Positions 48,190 to 60,424 of a DNA stretch of 64,000 nucleotides are shown here, piece after piece. The notes beneath the pieces were generated by a model that worked only from the letters and a program-made list of their open reading frames with translations, made no database searches and was not told where the DNA came from. The translations under genes and the position numbers were made by a program. The DNA comes from Stemphylium vesicarium (lineage: Eukaryota > Ascomycota > Dothideomycetes > Pleosporales > Pleosporaceae): NCBI GenBank assembly GCA_004380135.1, contig QXCR01000022.1:62001-126000 (forward strand). The letters run 5' to 3'. Each line of letters opens with the position of its first letter. Within the stretch, counting starts at the first letter, position 1.

Positions 48190-49200
48190 TCTATCCAAAC
48201 AAGTCTTCGCGAGTCCCAAATGTACCTATATAACGCCGCGAATACATTTGGAAGGTTCATATCGTCGACGCGCTTACCATCTCTCCAGGGACCGACCACC
48301 CAATGCGAATCCTCCGCCATACCGACCCTGATACCGCGGACAGCCCTTCGAAGACCGATCCCAAATCGAACGAATTCGCGAATAGCATCCGGTTTTTGTT
48401 TCTTCAAACGCCAATTCCACGCGACAATGTCGATGGTGACCTTCTCGTTCTACTTGGCATAGGCGAATAGTCAGTCTAAGAGAGGTCCATCGGGCCGGGA
48501 TTTGGGCCCTAGGAGGATGCAAAGGTGACATTGCGCAAGTTCTGCTCGGGAAGCGAATCGCTCAGATGAAGCAGCTTCAACAACAGTTTTCCACCGGTAT
48601 GCGCAGCCCAGATGTGGCTCACAGAGCATTCAAGGAACTTTGCATCGTTGTGAAAGGCTTTGCAGATCTCGAAGATGCGGTTATGCGGTGGATGCACACC
48701 CTCATGACCCTCTGTGATGATCCCTTTTCCGTTGTTTTGCTTGTATACGGCAAGGCTGCCGTTATCTATAGCGAGAAAGTACTTCCAGATTCGCCGGCGC
48801 ACCTTTGCTGGGACATCGAGAAAGTGGCTCTTGTCGGGTTGGACGCGCTCGTATTGCTGCGACTCTATCCTCAGGCCATTGATACATCCGTCCTTTATGT
48901 CGTAAATGATCATCTTGTTACCAGGATGTATTTTCATCGTTGCCTGCAGTCCCGCATCTTGTCGCTACCTCCCACGTAAACTTTGGGAATATCCAGTGAT
49001 AACACAAAGCTGTCTTTGATGGCGCCATGGATAGGTTCGGAATAGCTGAGCTTGAGGATATTGCGATCGAGAGCCATGTAAATCCGTTCTGCTGTCTTTT
49101 TTCATTCGAACCAACCGATGTACCGGCGAAGGGCCTCTGTAGTGACTGGCATCGCAGTAAAGGTAGGTGAAGACCGGAGTGAAGTTGACTTGCGCGGTGA
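48190..49200 (-). pseudogene. Relic of an F-box/2EXR-like fungal protein gene
   Basis: Protein-like blocks in successive frames read down the minus strand: VNFTPVFTYLYCDASHYRG (near 49195), MALDRNILKLSYSEPI (from ATG 49077), then a long block 48509-48937 containing FLDVPAKVRRRIWKYFL and RIFEICKAFHNDAKFL, and finally VTIDIVAWNWRLKKQKPDAIREFVRFG with PNVFAALYRYIWDSRRLVWIEFG. FLDVPAKVRRRIW matches the degenerate F-box or 2EXR start (FLxLPxEIRxxIY) of a large fungal family. At least two frame changes and stops at the joins cannot be removed with credible introns; the best candidate intron is only 38 nt. A live gene with several unrecognised introns is not excluded. Confidence 0.45.
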
Positions 49201-50354
49201 CTTTGGTGAAGGCATTACCGCAAGAGAGTACAGTAGAGAGAGTCTACAGGCAACAAAATTTGTTCATGTTCACTCTCATGTATCGCGGGGCAATGTTTTG
49301 ACCCAAACGGAAGCTCACTCTCATACTGATCATCAGTCGCGTCGCGTCCCTTAGCGGGGTAATTCGCCCTCGTTTCGCAGTATAAACGGCAATAATACTG
49401 ATAACATGGCTTCCTATTGGCCGCATACCGTGTCCGCATGATTGGGCTTTTCCCGCCCACATGTGCAGTGAGGCACCATTGGCGAGAGGGCCCAGGCTCA
49501 ATGCTGCTGCCTACATAAACTCGCTCACGTCACCTTCACCCCGCTCTCACCTACTTTCTCTTTACTGCGCTTTGCTCTTGAGCAAAGCTACTCAGAAATT
49601 GCCTTGTTAATCACTCGCTACTGCTTCTACAAAATCCCCGTCCCACTGCAACGTATTCGTTCCAGACACGGCCTTTCCATATCGAATTGGTTACATTTGG
49701 AACCGCGGTGAGTTCCACCCTAAAGTAAAGATTGTTGATAGATCAAGGACTGCTCGCGATATTCTCCATCGCTACATTCCTCAGACAACGTTCACATCAA
49801 CGGGTGAGCTCAGAGGGCTACAATCTAGTTCAGCGGCTCCTCTTGGTGGCATCCAGTCGCGTTCAGCGTGCAGTGATGCAGTGTGTGGGTTAGGCAAGAA
49901 GGCATTTGTCTCCTTGCCCACACTTGAATGAACACGTGTAAAGCGTGTCGACGACACTGCGAAAACGGAACAGGCTCTCCGTCGTAGCAGTGCACCGTCG
50001 GTGGGGCTTGGCACCCAAATTCTGAAGCGACAGCCTACGAAAACTTGACAAGCTGAACTTGTCAAGTGGATGGCAGTTTGGTGAGGTGCGTCGGCGCATC
50101 AGGGCCTGACCCGTCGGTTTGGAAGGCGGGATCCCCTGGGGCTTCGCCCGGGCCTGCTGGGTGTCAGACTTTGCGGGTGACATGTTCGCCCAAGGTCACT
50201 CCCCGACCAAGACTCCCAGAATTGTGTTACATGAGGAAACCCTTTTTCATTGAGTTTTCGCCAATAGTTGGTGTTGCTTGAGGAAGATAAAGGACACAGA
50301 TACCACCCATCACGATACCAAATGATACAACCTCACCCACATGTTACTCGCTCG
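49201..50354. other. Intergenic, no gene recognised
   Basis: About 1.15 kb. The plus strand at 49530-49700 is pyrimidine-rich, like a fungal 5' leader, but no coding region follows it. Other open frames are short and unconvincing. Confidence 0.45.
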
Positions 50355-51927
50355 TCATACATCATCCACAACCCGCCACTGTCCATCCATCAACGCATTA
50401 CTAACCTCACACCCCTCATCCACCAACTTCCTACTCCCCTCCGCGCCCACAACGGGCAGCTGGACCTCGAACCTCTGTCCCTCCTGTCTGTCCACGCCCT
50501 CAATTTCATACGGAAAAGTGACATATTCAGGCAGCAACCCGCACTGCTTCAGCAGCGTCGCGTGGTCCCAGCTGATATGCTCGTGGCACAAGCGATCGCC
50601 TCTTAGCGCGACAACAGAGGTAAAAGGGATGGCGAGGGACTTCCCGGTCGGAGGGATACCAGGGAGGAGCCAGGGAACGTGTTTGGTGTGTGTTAAAGTG
50701 AATATGAACTCGTCGATTACACGGTCGATGCCGACGGTGCGGGAGACGAGGGAGAGGGCTGTATCGGGCGGGTTGCTGAAGACGAAGTGCTGGGTGTAGA
50801 AGGCTGATAGTCTTTCTTTGCCTATACCGCCACTGTGAGAATTGTTAGCAATCACTAACAGCCTGGAGAGGAAGTAGATATTTAGAAATAGAGGAAAAAG
50901 GTGCACTTACGTCATCGTCGGAATGTGATTCACATAAGGTTGATCCACCATCGTCGCCATAGTCTTCTCCACATCCCTCTCCCCAAACTCATACTTGGTA
51001 TGCTCTTCCCACACGGCCTCAAGATCAAAGTACGGTCCGCCCAGCAACGGCTTCAGGAACGTTAAACTCCTTGTATGCGCGATCCCGGCGTTGCGCTTGT
51101 GGTAGTTTACATCGCTGGGAAGAACCCAGCCAGAGTCCTTCTTCGCGTCTTCGTACCGGTACGTTTTGACTCTGCCTTGCGGAATGATTCCTACGGATTC
51201 CGAAGATGACTCCCGACGGTGCGTGGCTGGCGGTCCGGATGCATGGATCAGCTGGGGCGGGGGAGTGTTGGTTGAGCTGAGGGAGGTGAATTTTCGTCCG
51301 CCGTAGGAGATCAGGGCTTTGATTTCGGGCGTATCGCAGGCGGTTTCCTCGACATAGTATGGGATTCGCGATATGTATGCTGAAACACGTGTGTTAGTTC
51401 GGTTTGTTTGGAGTCGGGCTCCGGCTTTCTGAAGGAAGATAGACGAGATAGGATTTTCACGAACAGATTAACCCAACACCCTTATCGAACTCGCATCCTT
51501 CGCAGCTGCGAAGTACATCCAGTGCTTTTTGCAGGGGAAATTCACCCCCGTCTTCGACTTTTCCGGGGACGAGTAGCTAGGGGTTCTTAGCGTTTACACC
51601 ATCACTATGCCAGCATTGCTCAATCCTTTCACATGCTTCTTCTCTATATTCCACTTCCCCTCTCTACACAACTCAATCAGATTCAAATATACATACCTGC
51701 ACAACCGCAAACCCCTCCTCAGCCCATTTCTGCAGCGGCGGGGGATCCAAATGCTTCTCACTAGCCGCAATCGCATCATAATGATTGAGTACCAATATTA
51801 ACCCCGGGCCCCTTCCACGCCTTGAAAGCGGTGCCTGAAGCGTGAGGTGCGGAGAGATGACCTGAGCTTGCGGCAGCGTAGGCGCTTGACCAGATTCCGA
51901 TGGTGGGGTAATTGGCGCGCCACCCAT
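50355..51927 (-). CDS. Two-domain protein: dienelactone-hydrolase-like N terminus plus SnoaL/NTF2-like C terminus
   Basis: Exons 51697-51927, 51480-51576, 50911-51379 and 50355-50832 encode 424 residues with matching phases (introns of 120, 100 and 78 nt). Residues 1-140 or so resemble the first half of the dienelactone hydrolase fold (GLILVLNHYDAI, WAEEGFAVVQLLVPG), but no nucleophile elbow of the GxCxG type is present, so this part is probably not a working hydrolase. The C-terminal half, from about residue 225, is a SnoaL-like cone: YVNHIPTMTGGIGKERLSAFY, SRTVGIDRVIDEFIF, HTKHVPWLLPG and CHEHISWDHATLL. Fungal homologues are often named carboxymethylenebutenolidase. The substrate is unknown. 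There is no signal peptide, so it is likely cytosolic. Confidence 0.85.
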
Positions 51928-53555
51928 GACGGCAGCGAGCGCACGTGAGGTGTGGAATGTTTTCTAACCCGTTTAGTGCTATGCAAGGGATGCCGTGAAA
52001 AGGGTAAAAACGCGAGTGAAGGATGGTTATTGGAGGGTTTCGTGGATGAAGGGTGAAAGATGGCTGATGGTGGTGAGAATTGACGTTCAGGAGCGTCTCC
52101 ACTACTTTTACTACTAGGAGATAGATTGAAGTGGAGAAGCCGGCCGTTTAGTTAATGTGGGGTAAAAGTAAACTAGATGGACGTCACGGGTATGACAAGG
52201 TCCATTGAAACGGGCGTATTTGAGATTTTCTTATCCGGAATCGCTTGCTTTCCATTGTAGCGCTTTTGTTTGCGACACAGGAACTGTTCAGAGCCTGGTT
52301 CTGTGCTACACAGAAGCGATCAGTGCTGTATCAAGAATGCTCGTACTTCCTCCCCCGCTGGTTCCCTTGTGTAAGATGCTCGATCTGGTAGCTGCAGAAA
52401 TGCGACATTTCTCCATATGGTTACACGCCATGTAAGGTGGCATTGGGGTGGTATCACGGACGCGCGTGGGATGGCTCGCACGTACGGTGGGTACTCGATT
52501 GCTGTCTTGGGTGTGGTCTCAATCGGCCCGACTGGAACGCGATAGGTGAGTTGTGGAGACCAAGGGAAACAGTGAGCTGGTACGAAGGAGGCGGTGCAAA
52601 AGGCAACATTGTGATTAATTAATTTGGAATTTGTTACGACTCTTCTCTCTGAATTGACGCTTGCGTTTAGTGGTACCGCAGTGATGGGCACGTGGCTCTG
52701 TAATTTTATTGTACCTTTCCGTTGGAGCAGCAGCATCGCGCATGTGCGCATGGCGGCCAGGAGACTAGCGCTAGAAATCACGTTGAAAAAGGAGAAAGAT
52801 TTGAGATTAAGGCGAGTTCGGGTCGGTTTAGCACAGTTCGCTGCGCGGGGGTGTTACATCATGTAGGCAACCGTTAATCGAATCATGCAATCGATAGCTC
52901 AACAGGTTTGTAAGCGGTTCACAGTCGCTTTTCTTCTCGTGATTCATGATCGGAAAAGAGAGGACAAAAGTAGTATTCAAGGCATACCAAATGTTCCAAC
53001 ATCACTTCCAGATTCAACACATGTGCAAAAACACAGCCTCGCCTAAGCGGAGATGACGACAGCTGTCTGAGGAACAGAAAGCACGCTAGCCGCTCGTCCT
53101 GTCCCCCCCAAGTGTTCAAAGGCAGGGATTGTATACATGCGCGACGTTGCATCTAACATCAATGTGCGGAAGGCCTAGATCGCCCTATACCCACTTAAGC
53201 GTGCCTGACTATCTTTGGCGTGATCTCACAACCGTGACGCGTTGCACAAAATACGGCGGGTACACATGACGTGAAAACGGGCAACGACTAACCGAGAGAT
53301 GAGAAAACAAGCGAGAAACAATACAGTAGCCACATGGTTTCGTAGCAGAGCTTGGGGAGAAGATGAAATTCATTGGATCGGAGATATTCAGTACCGGTAG
53401 CGACAGCTACTCCAGCTTCTAGAGGCCAGTCCCGGCCACCTACGATCCAGCCCCAATACAACCGATATCCTTGTGCCGCAATATTTTCATTCCCTGTTCC
53501 CTATCCTTTCTTGATCAAAACGCCATGCCGATACTTCGTAGGTGTTTCCGAGAAG
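51928..53555. other. 1.6-kb intergenic region, no gene recognised
   Basis: Upstream of the SnoaL-domain gene and downstream of the Ser/Pro-rich gene, both on the minus strand. Open frames at 52320-52781 (minus) and 52624-52866 (plus) overlap antisense and look random. Confidence 0.5.
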
Positions 53556-54281
53556 CTAAGGAGTGTTTGGTAAAGGCCAGTCTTCGAAAGTAGGCATGGC
53601 AGGAAAGGCTGGCAGAGGTGGAAGTTGGGGCGGCGTGTCAGATACGGAAAGCGATGAAACCGTGACGACGGGCTAATAGAAGTGAGTCTGGGATTTATCT
53701 AATTGAAGACAAACCGTGAGCTTTCTTACAGGTGGGTTTGGCGGAGGCGTTGTATCAGATTCAGAGCCTGATAAATTTGATGTTGAACTTGATGTGTCCG
53801 CTGCCGAGCATGATGAATCTGATTCTGAACTGGACGCGTTTGATACGGAGCTTGACGGGTTTGGTGTGTCAGGCTGATTCATGTAAGTACATCGTACATG
53901 TGAGCCTGAGTACGACATGTGTCATCTTACCGAGGAGCTTGAGTCTGATGTGTTTGTCCTAGTCTGGCGTGCGTCGTCGAAAACCAGAAGCTCATCAATC
54001 ATGACCTGATCTCGTTCCAAATCCCTTTGTTGCCTGCTTTCCACACCTTCTTCTGCTCTCATCTGGTCCTCATCGTATGGATTGATTGGACTGACGTACT
54101 GTACCCAGAGGCCTTGCCACGGTGGTAAGTTCCAATGGCCCACGGCCCCGTCCTGAAGTCGCTGATACGAGGGTTGTGCGGTTAACTAAGCCAGGGCTCT
54201 GTCGTAAACTCGCTGAAGTCGGGGTGGTGGTGTTGCCAAATATGCCTCCACTATGGTGCAAAGCCACATGAGCCAAGCCAT
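53556..54281 (-). CDS. Small Ser/Pro-rich protein, candidate secreted, function unknown
   Basis: Proposed exons are 54210-54281, 53931-54161, 53730-53873 and 53556-53672, all phase 0, with introns of 48, 57 and 57 nt; three have GT-AG ends and the sum encodes 187 residues. It begins with a short hydrophobic stretch (MAWLMWLCTIVEAYLA) that could be a signal peptide. There follow a Trp/Pro segment (GHWNLPPWQGLWVQYVSP), a charged helix-like part, a Ser/Asp/Asn-rich low-complexity tract (SSSVSNASSSESDSSCS) and a Pro-rich end (PQLPPLPAFPAMPTFEDW). No family is recognised. Three clean introns in the same frame argue that it is coding. The first exon is the least certain: an additional upstream exon starting near 54478 is possible. 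Confidence 0.6.
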
Positions 54282-54533
54282 GCTTGTTTTTGGATCCTGT
54301 AAAAAGCGAGTGGTAGAGATATCCACCGAGTTATGGTGTCACGAAATGGTGGACAAAGAGTGCTGATAGTGATGATGAATATCGTACAAAGTAAGATGCG
54401 AGCATCTGGTAGTGGTACAATGTGTAGTGACTGAGTCATGTTTGGTGAACGAAGGATGAACCTAAATAGCGAGGCCATCTCGAGGGAGTGACCTCACTGT
54501 AGCTTCTGCAGGCACCTTCGGGCTCTGTCTATC

Positions 54534-57500
54534 CTAGGTAGGTGTTGTTTCTTCCGCAACCTGAGCGCCGTTCGCTGCACCCTTGATTTGGTGCAAGACC
54601 TGAGCAGCAATTGCGACGGCATCTTCTGGAAGGCCTGGATGATGTCAGCATACACAAAATAGGAAAGAAGCGTATCTCTTATGCAAAACGTACCTGCAAC
54701 CCTAGCCACTTTCAACGCATGGCTTTCTCGGTTAACCCCCTTTCTTAATCGGTGGACGTAGGAAAACCTGCCATCAGGGTGTTCGAGAACATCGTTGCAG
54801 TAGCAGCCTAGCTTTTCAAAATCCTTGGTCATGTCGGTGAGCGCGTGGAAATGTGTCGCAAACAGAGTCCGGCACTGGTTAACATAGTAGAGGTGGTGCA
54901 GGCAGGCATAGCCGACGGCGATGCCATCCTCCGGTGTCGTTCCTCGCCCCACCTCATCCATGATGACAAACGAGCGGGGTGTAGCTTCCTTGAGGATCTG
55001 TGCTGTTTCCAGCATCTCCACCATAAACGTAGACTGATCTTGGTAAAGATTGTCCGCTGAGCCGACACGGCTGAAGATCTTGTCGACTAGCCCGATCTCC
55101 GCATAATCTGCTGGTACAAAGGACCCTGTCTGCGCTAAAATGGAAATGAGTGCGTTCTGTCGCAGATATGTGCTCTTGCCAGCCATGTTCGGGCCCGTGA
55201 TGAGCCAGATACGCTCTTTGTCGCCAAGCTCACAATCGTTTGGCGCAAATATACGGCCTTGCTCGCTCAAACCACTTTCCACGACAGGATGTCGCCCACC
55301 GACAATGTGGTGTGACGGCTCTGCACCAATGATTGGCCGAATAAAGTTCTTGTCGACAGCAAGAACGGAAAAGGCACATGCCACATCTAGCTCGTCGAGC
55401 ACGGCAGCATTCCGCCGCAGTCTCACTAGGTTTTGTACCACAGCTTCGCGTAGCCCGGTGAGCACACGTTGCTCCTCTGTCCGGATACGAAAGCGGGTCT
55501 CGTCCATCTGGGCGCCCAGCTGCGTCCATTCCGGAATCTGGAAAGAGCGGGTAGTCTTGCTGCTGCTCAAGCTCTTAGGGTAGTAAGCCGTGACCCGAGA
55601 TGTGTCTTTACCTTTCACGTGAGCAATGTGCGCGAGATTCGGAGTCCACTTCAGTACCAAGCTCTCGGTCTCCATTTCTCTTCGCAACCTAGTTTCCAGC
55701 TCGCTCTTAGAATATGCCAAATCATCAAGCATCTGGTGGAGTCGCTCAAGAACCGTGCTAGCGTTACGCTTCATAATGTAGACATCGTCTCTACCATCTG
55801 TAGCGCCTTTGAAACTCGGCGCAATCATATGAGGTTTGGGCTGAATGCGCTTTGGCATATTCTTTAGATCTTCCTCGCCAGCCTCTCGCCCCAGTACGTC
55901 TTGGGCTAGATTCGCGATTTCGTCGGCTTCTTCGTTCTCAATGCGATGATGCTCAGATAACCCCTCCTCATCGATGGCATCCTGTATACGTTGTGCGAGC
56001 TTGAGTGGTAACTCTAGATCGAATCGGCGTTCTAACGTCGTCATGCATTGCCTTCGCCGAGCTTCAGACGCTGATGTTTGGGAATCGGTGGGGATAGCGT
56101 TTCTCGAGAGTGCATGCTGCTGCAGAGTATCTATGATGGAAGAAGTTGTAATGATAGTCTTGGACAGCTCCATGAGGTCGTCAGCATCTCCGCGACCGTA
56201 CGTAAACTTAGTCACTAGCCGAAGAGAGTCGAAGGTATGCTCCAGTAGCGAGGTAATGTCCTGACGCAGTTGTGGATACTGTATCATCTCCTCTACCAAG
56301 TCAAGTCTGTCATTGATGGTCGAAAGAGACATGGATGGAGCAGCTTCATTCTATCAGCAATCTTCAGGAGGCAATGTTCGATCTTGACTTACCTAAGCGC
56401 TGCGTGAGAAGTCTTGTTCCGCTCTTTGTGACTGTGTTTTTGAGCGAATGTAACAGGCTTCCTTCGTATGTGCCGTCACGTATAGTGCTCCTGATTTCCA
56501 GTGCCCTCAAACTATTCTTGTCGATGCTCATATGTTCTTCTGCTTGATGCCTGATCGGAGCCTGGAGTCGCGTCCGCGAACCGAGTAGTTGATGCTTGAC
56601 GTAATGCAATAATGAGCCTCCTGCAGCTACCTCACCCGGCGTGAAATTGGCCATGTCAAAGTCATCAACAACGTCTTCCAACATTGGTCTCCAATCATCG
56701 ACAGTCATTGGCTTTTCCGAAGGTTCTTGGAATGTGATGACATGCCCGTCTTCCTGCAGGATAGAAACAATGCGGGAGTAATCCTTTTCTTGGAAGATGC
56801 TGTCTAGTACGATTTCCCTCGGCTTGATACGTGCTACTGCTGATGGCAGCGATGCAATGTCGGTACTCTGGGTCAGAAAGTCGCCGCTGGATAAATCGAT
56901 CCATGCGAGTCCGACTTCGGTGCGTGGAAGGTTCAGGACTGAGGAAACGTCCGAGCTACCCGGGCTCTGAGCCACCGCCTTTTCTTCTGTGAGCACGTGG
57001 GGATCTACATGGATACTGAGGAGGTAGTTGTTCTGCCATGGATCCATAAAGTGTTCATCGATGAGGGTGCCTGGAGTGACAATGCGCGACACCTTTCGCG
57101 TGTACTGAGGCTCGCCCTTTGCTTTCGTCGGTGCATCGTTAAGAAACTCGTCACTTATCGCAACGTGCTTATTGAGGTCTTGAACGAGGATCTTAAGGTA
57201 CCGATCCAATTGATAAGCAGGGAAGCCGGCCTGAAATCGTTAGCGTTGTGTATTGCTAGAAGATATGTTGATCTACTATACCATAGAAAGGGCGGGCTTC
57301 TTGCTGCCTTTAGCCACCTTCCTCTTGGACTTTTTGAGATTCAATAAAGGAGCAAACTCATCGGCATGCTCAAAGTACAGCTGTCCGTTGCTTCAGCAAA
57401 GAGGTCAACCACCCACCAATCTAAACAAGTACCTCATAGAAGCCTCCGACACGTGTGATGACTACACAATGGCTGAACTTGAGCATGTTGTTGCGCACTT

Positions 57501-57801
57501 GCTGCAAAAGCGGAGGGTATTCCGGTTCGGCGTCATCCTGGGGTGGCAGTGGCTCGGCCTTGATGGGTCCTTGGTGCATGTCATCTAATGTCACAGTACT
57601 CGTTCTCTTTGCGCCTCGGCGTTGCGATGATTGAAGACCTGGTAGACCGACATGCTGAGTCGCACGTGGTTTCGCGAAAGGTCGCGTCGAATTTGAAAAG
57701 AGGCCTTGGGCAGTGGCGTATGGTCTGCGACAAGACGACGGTATGCGACGAAGACACGGTAGCTCTAGACGCGTCGAATATCGCGCACTTCTCAAAAGCA
57801 T
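54534..57801 (-). CDS. MSH1: Mitochondrial DNA mismatch repair protein MutS homologue 1
   Basis: MutS ATPase that maintains the mitochondrial genome. Exons 57433-57801, 57282-57380, 56393-57230, 54694-56343 and 54534-54634 encode 1018 residues with matching phases. The N terminus is basic and rich in Arg/Ser without acidic residues for about 40 residues (MLLRSARYSTRLELPCLRR), fitting a mitochondrial presequence. The mismatch-recognition motif GGFYEL is rebuilt by the first splice. The connector and lever domains follow, then ATPase motifs: Walker A GPNMAGKST at about 818-826, Walker B FVIMDEVGRGTTPEDG and the signature STFMVEMLETAQIL. The last exon restores VARVAGLPEDAVAIAAQVL. The acceptor at 56344 (AATGAAG|CTGCT) was chosen because it gives RLAAPSMSL. 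Confidence 0.95.
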
Positions 57802-57983
57802 CCTCGGTCCAATGCGATTTGTGAGAGACGTGGGGAAGTTGTGATGGTCGACATGCAGGGACGCGTCTGCATGTGGCTAGCCTCTGGGAGCTTTACGCGG
57901 GGTACTCGGAATGTTCAGAGTTACGAGGCCGATGATGATACTTCTGTGCGCACCTGCCACCTCTACATCCCAACACCACTAAC
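57802..57983. promoter_or_regulatory. 182-nt bidirectional promoter between MSH1 and uroporphyrinogen decarboxylase
   Basis: The start codons of two divergent genes are only 182 nt apart, so both 5' UTRs and both promoters must share this segment. No strong TATA box is seen. Confidence 0.6.
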
Positions 57984-59231
57984 ATGGCGCCCCAATTCGA
58001 GCCTTTGAAGAATGACTTGATTCTACGCACCGCGAGAGGTCAATAACTCTCTCCAATTTATCAACAGACAACATGAGTTGACATTCCATAGGCGAAAAAG
58101 TCGAGCGCCCGCCGATATGGGTGATGCGACAAGGTTGGTAGCCCTGCCCGTGAAGCCTCCACAATGCTGACGTTGCCCAGCCGGACGCTATCTTCCCGAG
58201 TATCACAAGGAAAAGGGTACCAACGACTTCTTCGAATGCTGCCGCAGCCCCGAAATCGCATCCAACCTTACCCTACAACCCATTGACCGCTTTGATGGCC
58301 TCATCGACGCGGCCATCATCTTTTCCGACATCCTCGTCATACCACAGGCGATGGGCATGGAGGTCATTATGGTAGACAAAAAGGGACCCCACTTCCCCGA
58401 GCCGCTCCAGACCCCAGAAGACAGGCAGTACAAAGAGGTCCTTGACAAGGAAGTAGATGTGGCAGAGTCGCTGGACTATGTATACAAGGCCATCACCATG
58501 ACGAGGCAAAAGTTGGCAGGGAGGGTTCCGCTTATTGGCTTCTGTGGTGCGCCCTGGACGTTACTGTGCTACATGGTCGAGGGCGGGGGCAGCAAGATGT
58601 TCATCCAGACCAAGACATGGATATACAAGTACCCCGAGGAGAGCAAGGCGCTGTTGAAGAAGATTGCAGAGCTTTGTGTGGAATACCTTGCTTTGCAGGT
58701 ACAAGCTGGAGCACAGGTATGAACTACAGGACGTGACCAGACTCAAGATGCTGACTGCTGTAGATGATTCAAGTCTTCGATTCATGGGCGGGCGAGCTAT
58801 CCCCATCCTGCTTCAAGGAATTCGCTCTTCCATACCTCAACCATATTGCCGACAACCTTCCCGCGCGTCTTCAATCTAAAGGCCTCGAGCCGGTCCCGAT
58901 GACTGTGTTCGCCAAGGGTGCGTGGTACGCCTTGTCGGATCTCTGCGACACAAAATACAACACCATTGGCTTGGACTGGCTCCATGCGCCAGCGGAAGCA
59001 TACAAGGTCGCCCAGGCGAAGGGCAAGGTGCTGCAGGGCAACGCCGACCCTGGTGTTCTATACGGCAGCAGGGAATCCATCACTAAGGTGGTGGAGGAGA
59101 TGGTCGCTGGCTTTGGTGGCGGCAAGCAAGGGTGGATCGCCAATCTTGGTCATGGCATCACTCCATTTGTGAAGCCAGATGACTTGAAGTTTTACTTTGA
59201 AGAAATTCACAGGCTTACCACAAAGGCTTAG
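57984..59231 (+). CDS. HEM12: Uroporphyrinogen decarboxylase
   Basis: Removes four carboxyl groups from uroporphyrinogen III to give coproporphyrinogen III, the fifth step of haem synthesis, in the cytosol. Exons 57984-58038, 58092-58133, 58181-58716 and 58764-59231 encode 366 residues, the usual family length. Removal of the 53- and 47-nt introns restores the N-terminal signature PPIWVMRQAGRYLPEY, which supplies active-site Arg residues, and the second signature GFCGAPWTLLCYMVEGG. Later motifs are FDSWAGELSP, NTIGLDWLHAP and LQGNADPGVLYG. The C terminus has the substrate-binding HGI motif (NLGHGITPFV). Divergent from MSH1. Confidence 0.96.
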
Positions 59232-60424
59232 TCTCAAGGGGTCTAAGTCCTTCAACTGTAGAATATCATCTTCGAGTTACTAAAGTGATTGTGGTCTGCC
59301 AAGTCACGTGATGTGAATGCTGATGTGTAACGCCATGCCGTTGTGGTAGAGTAGTAGTAGGTACCAGTACGGCTTCGATACGTACTCAAGTCGTTTGAGT
59401 TCTACACTCTCTTTGAAGATGACGCACAGCGAATCGTCACTTGTCACAGGAGTAAGGCTCAAATGAAGGCGATGCAAGAGGCATGGCATGGATAGAATGG
59501 GAAGCATGTGCTGCCTGCTAATGAATGATGCCAAGTTCTTTGTCACTAAAAATAGAAAGGTGCGAGTTTCACTGAGAGCTCTAATGAGAGAGCATGTCAC
59601 ATTAGGAATGCTGTTAGCTCTCGACTCTAAATGACCATGGATTGCATTTTGATAAAACCAAATTTTCGTCTTTTCCGCCGCTCGGCTTCTGCGCGATGGC
59701 GCAAGAGGCAGGCAAATAAGGGTCCGGTCGCCAATCTTCGGCGATAAGCCCTATTGATCGACCGCCACCCGATTGGCTGTTGAGGCGGGGGTCATAGCGT
59801 GCGTTCATCGAAGCTTCCCAAGAACTGCGCAGCGAGAAAGCGTGCATTTACCGTATAGATGTCTGCCCAAAGCCGGAAACTCGATTATTTTTCATCGTTT
59901 CAGATTTTTCACACAGGGCAGGGGGGTTTGGGCAGGCAGCCGGGTACTTTCAGGCAACTTTGGGCTGTTGAGGCAGCGTGGAAGGGCATGGAATAGTTTG
60001 GAATCTTCTTTCGCTCGGCGCAGCCGGTGCATTTGCAACATCCCGGTTACTACTTTTAAGTCCACAAGCGTCGCCTTTGCCGTTGCTTTCACAACAAATA
60101 TACATCTTCTGCCTTGAGTCACTCACCCGTGCTCTCCTCTCCCCATTATACCCTCCTGTGGCGACTCTCGGTAAGCCCTTCTTGTCCCCTTGCCCCTGCA
60201 GGCGGCGTGAAAGTTGCCGGGCGGCCTTCTATAAGGCTGACCTTGAGCTGCGTCGCTGCGCACCCGAGTCCCACAGCCTGACCGCTGACTGTATAAAGAA
60301 TCCCCAGGAAGCCCACGACTCGCGCCCTCCATAACGCACCTACACCCACTGCATTGACCCTCAACTCGACTTTTGCGCCCCCACTAGCCCCTCTACACCA
60401 CGGCACGACTCCCCAACCGCGACC
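59232..60424. other. 1.2-kb intergenic region upstream of the Hsp40 gene
   Basis: Holds the decarboxylase 3' UTR and the promoter and leader of the Hsp40 gene. Open frames (for example 59304-59600 minus and 59978-60334 plus) have no recognisable features. I looked for arrays of heat-shock elements (alternating GAA/TTC at 5-nt steps) and saw no convincing run. Confidence 0.5.

Noticed and set aside
52320..52781. Minus-strand open frame of 153 codons
   Set aside because: Overlapped antisense by plus-strand open frames, and it has no domain or signal features.
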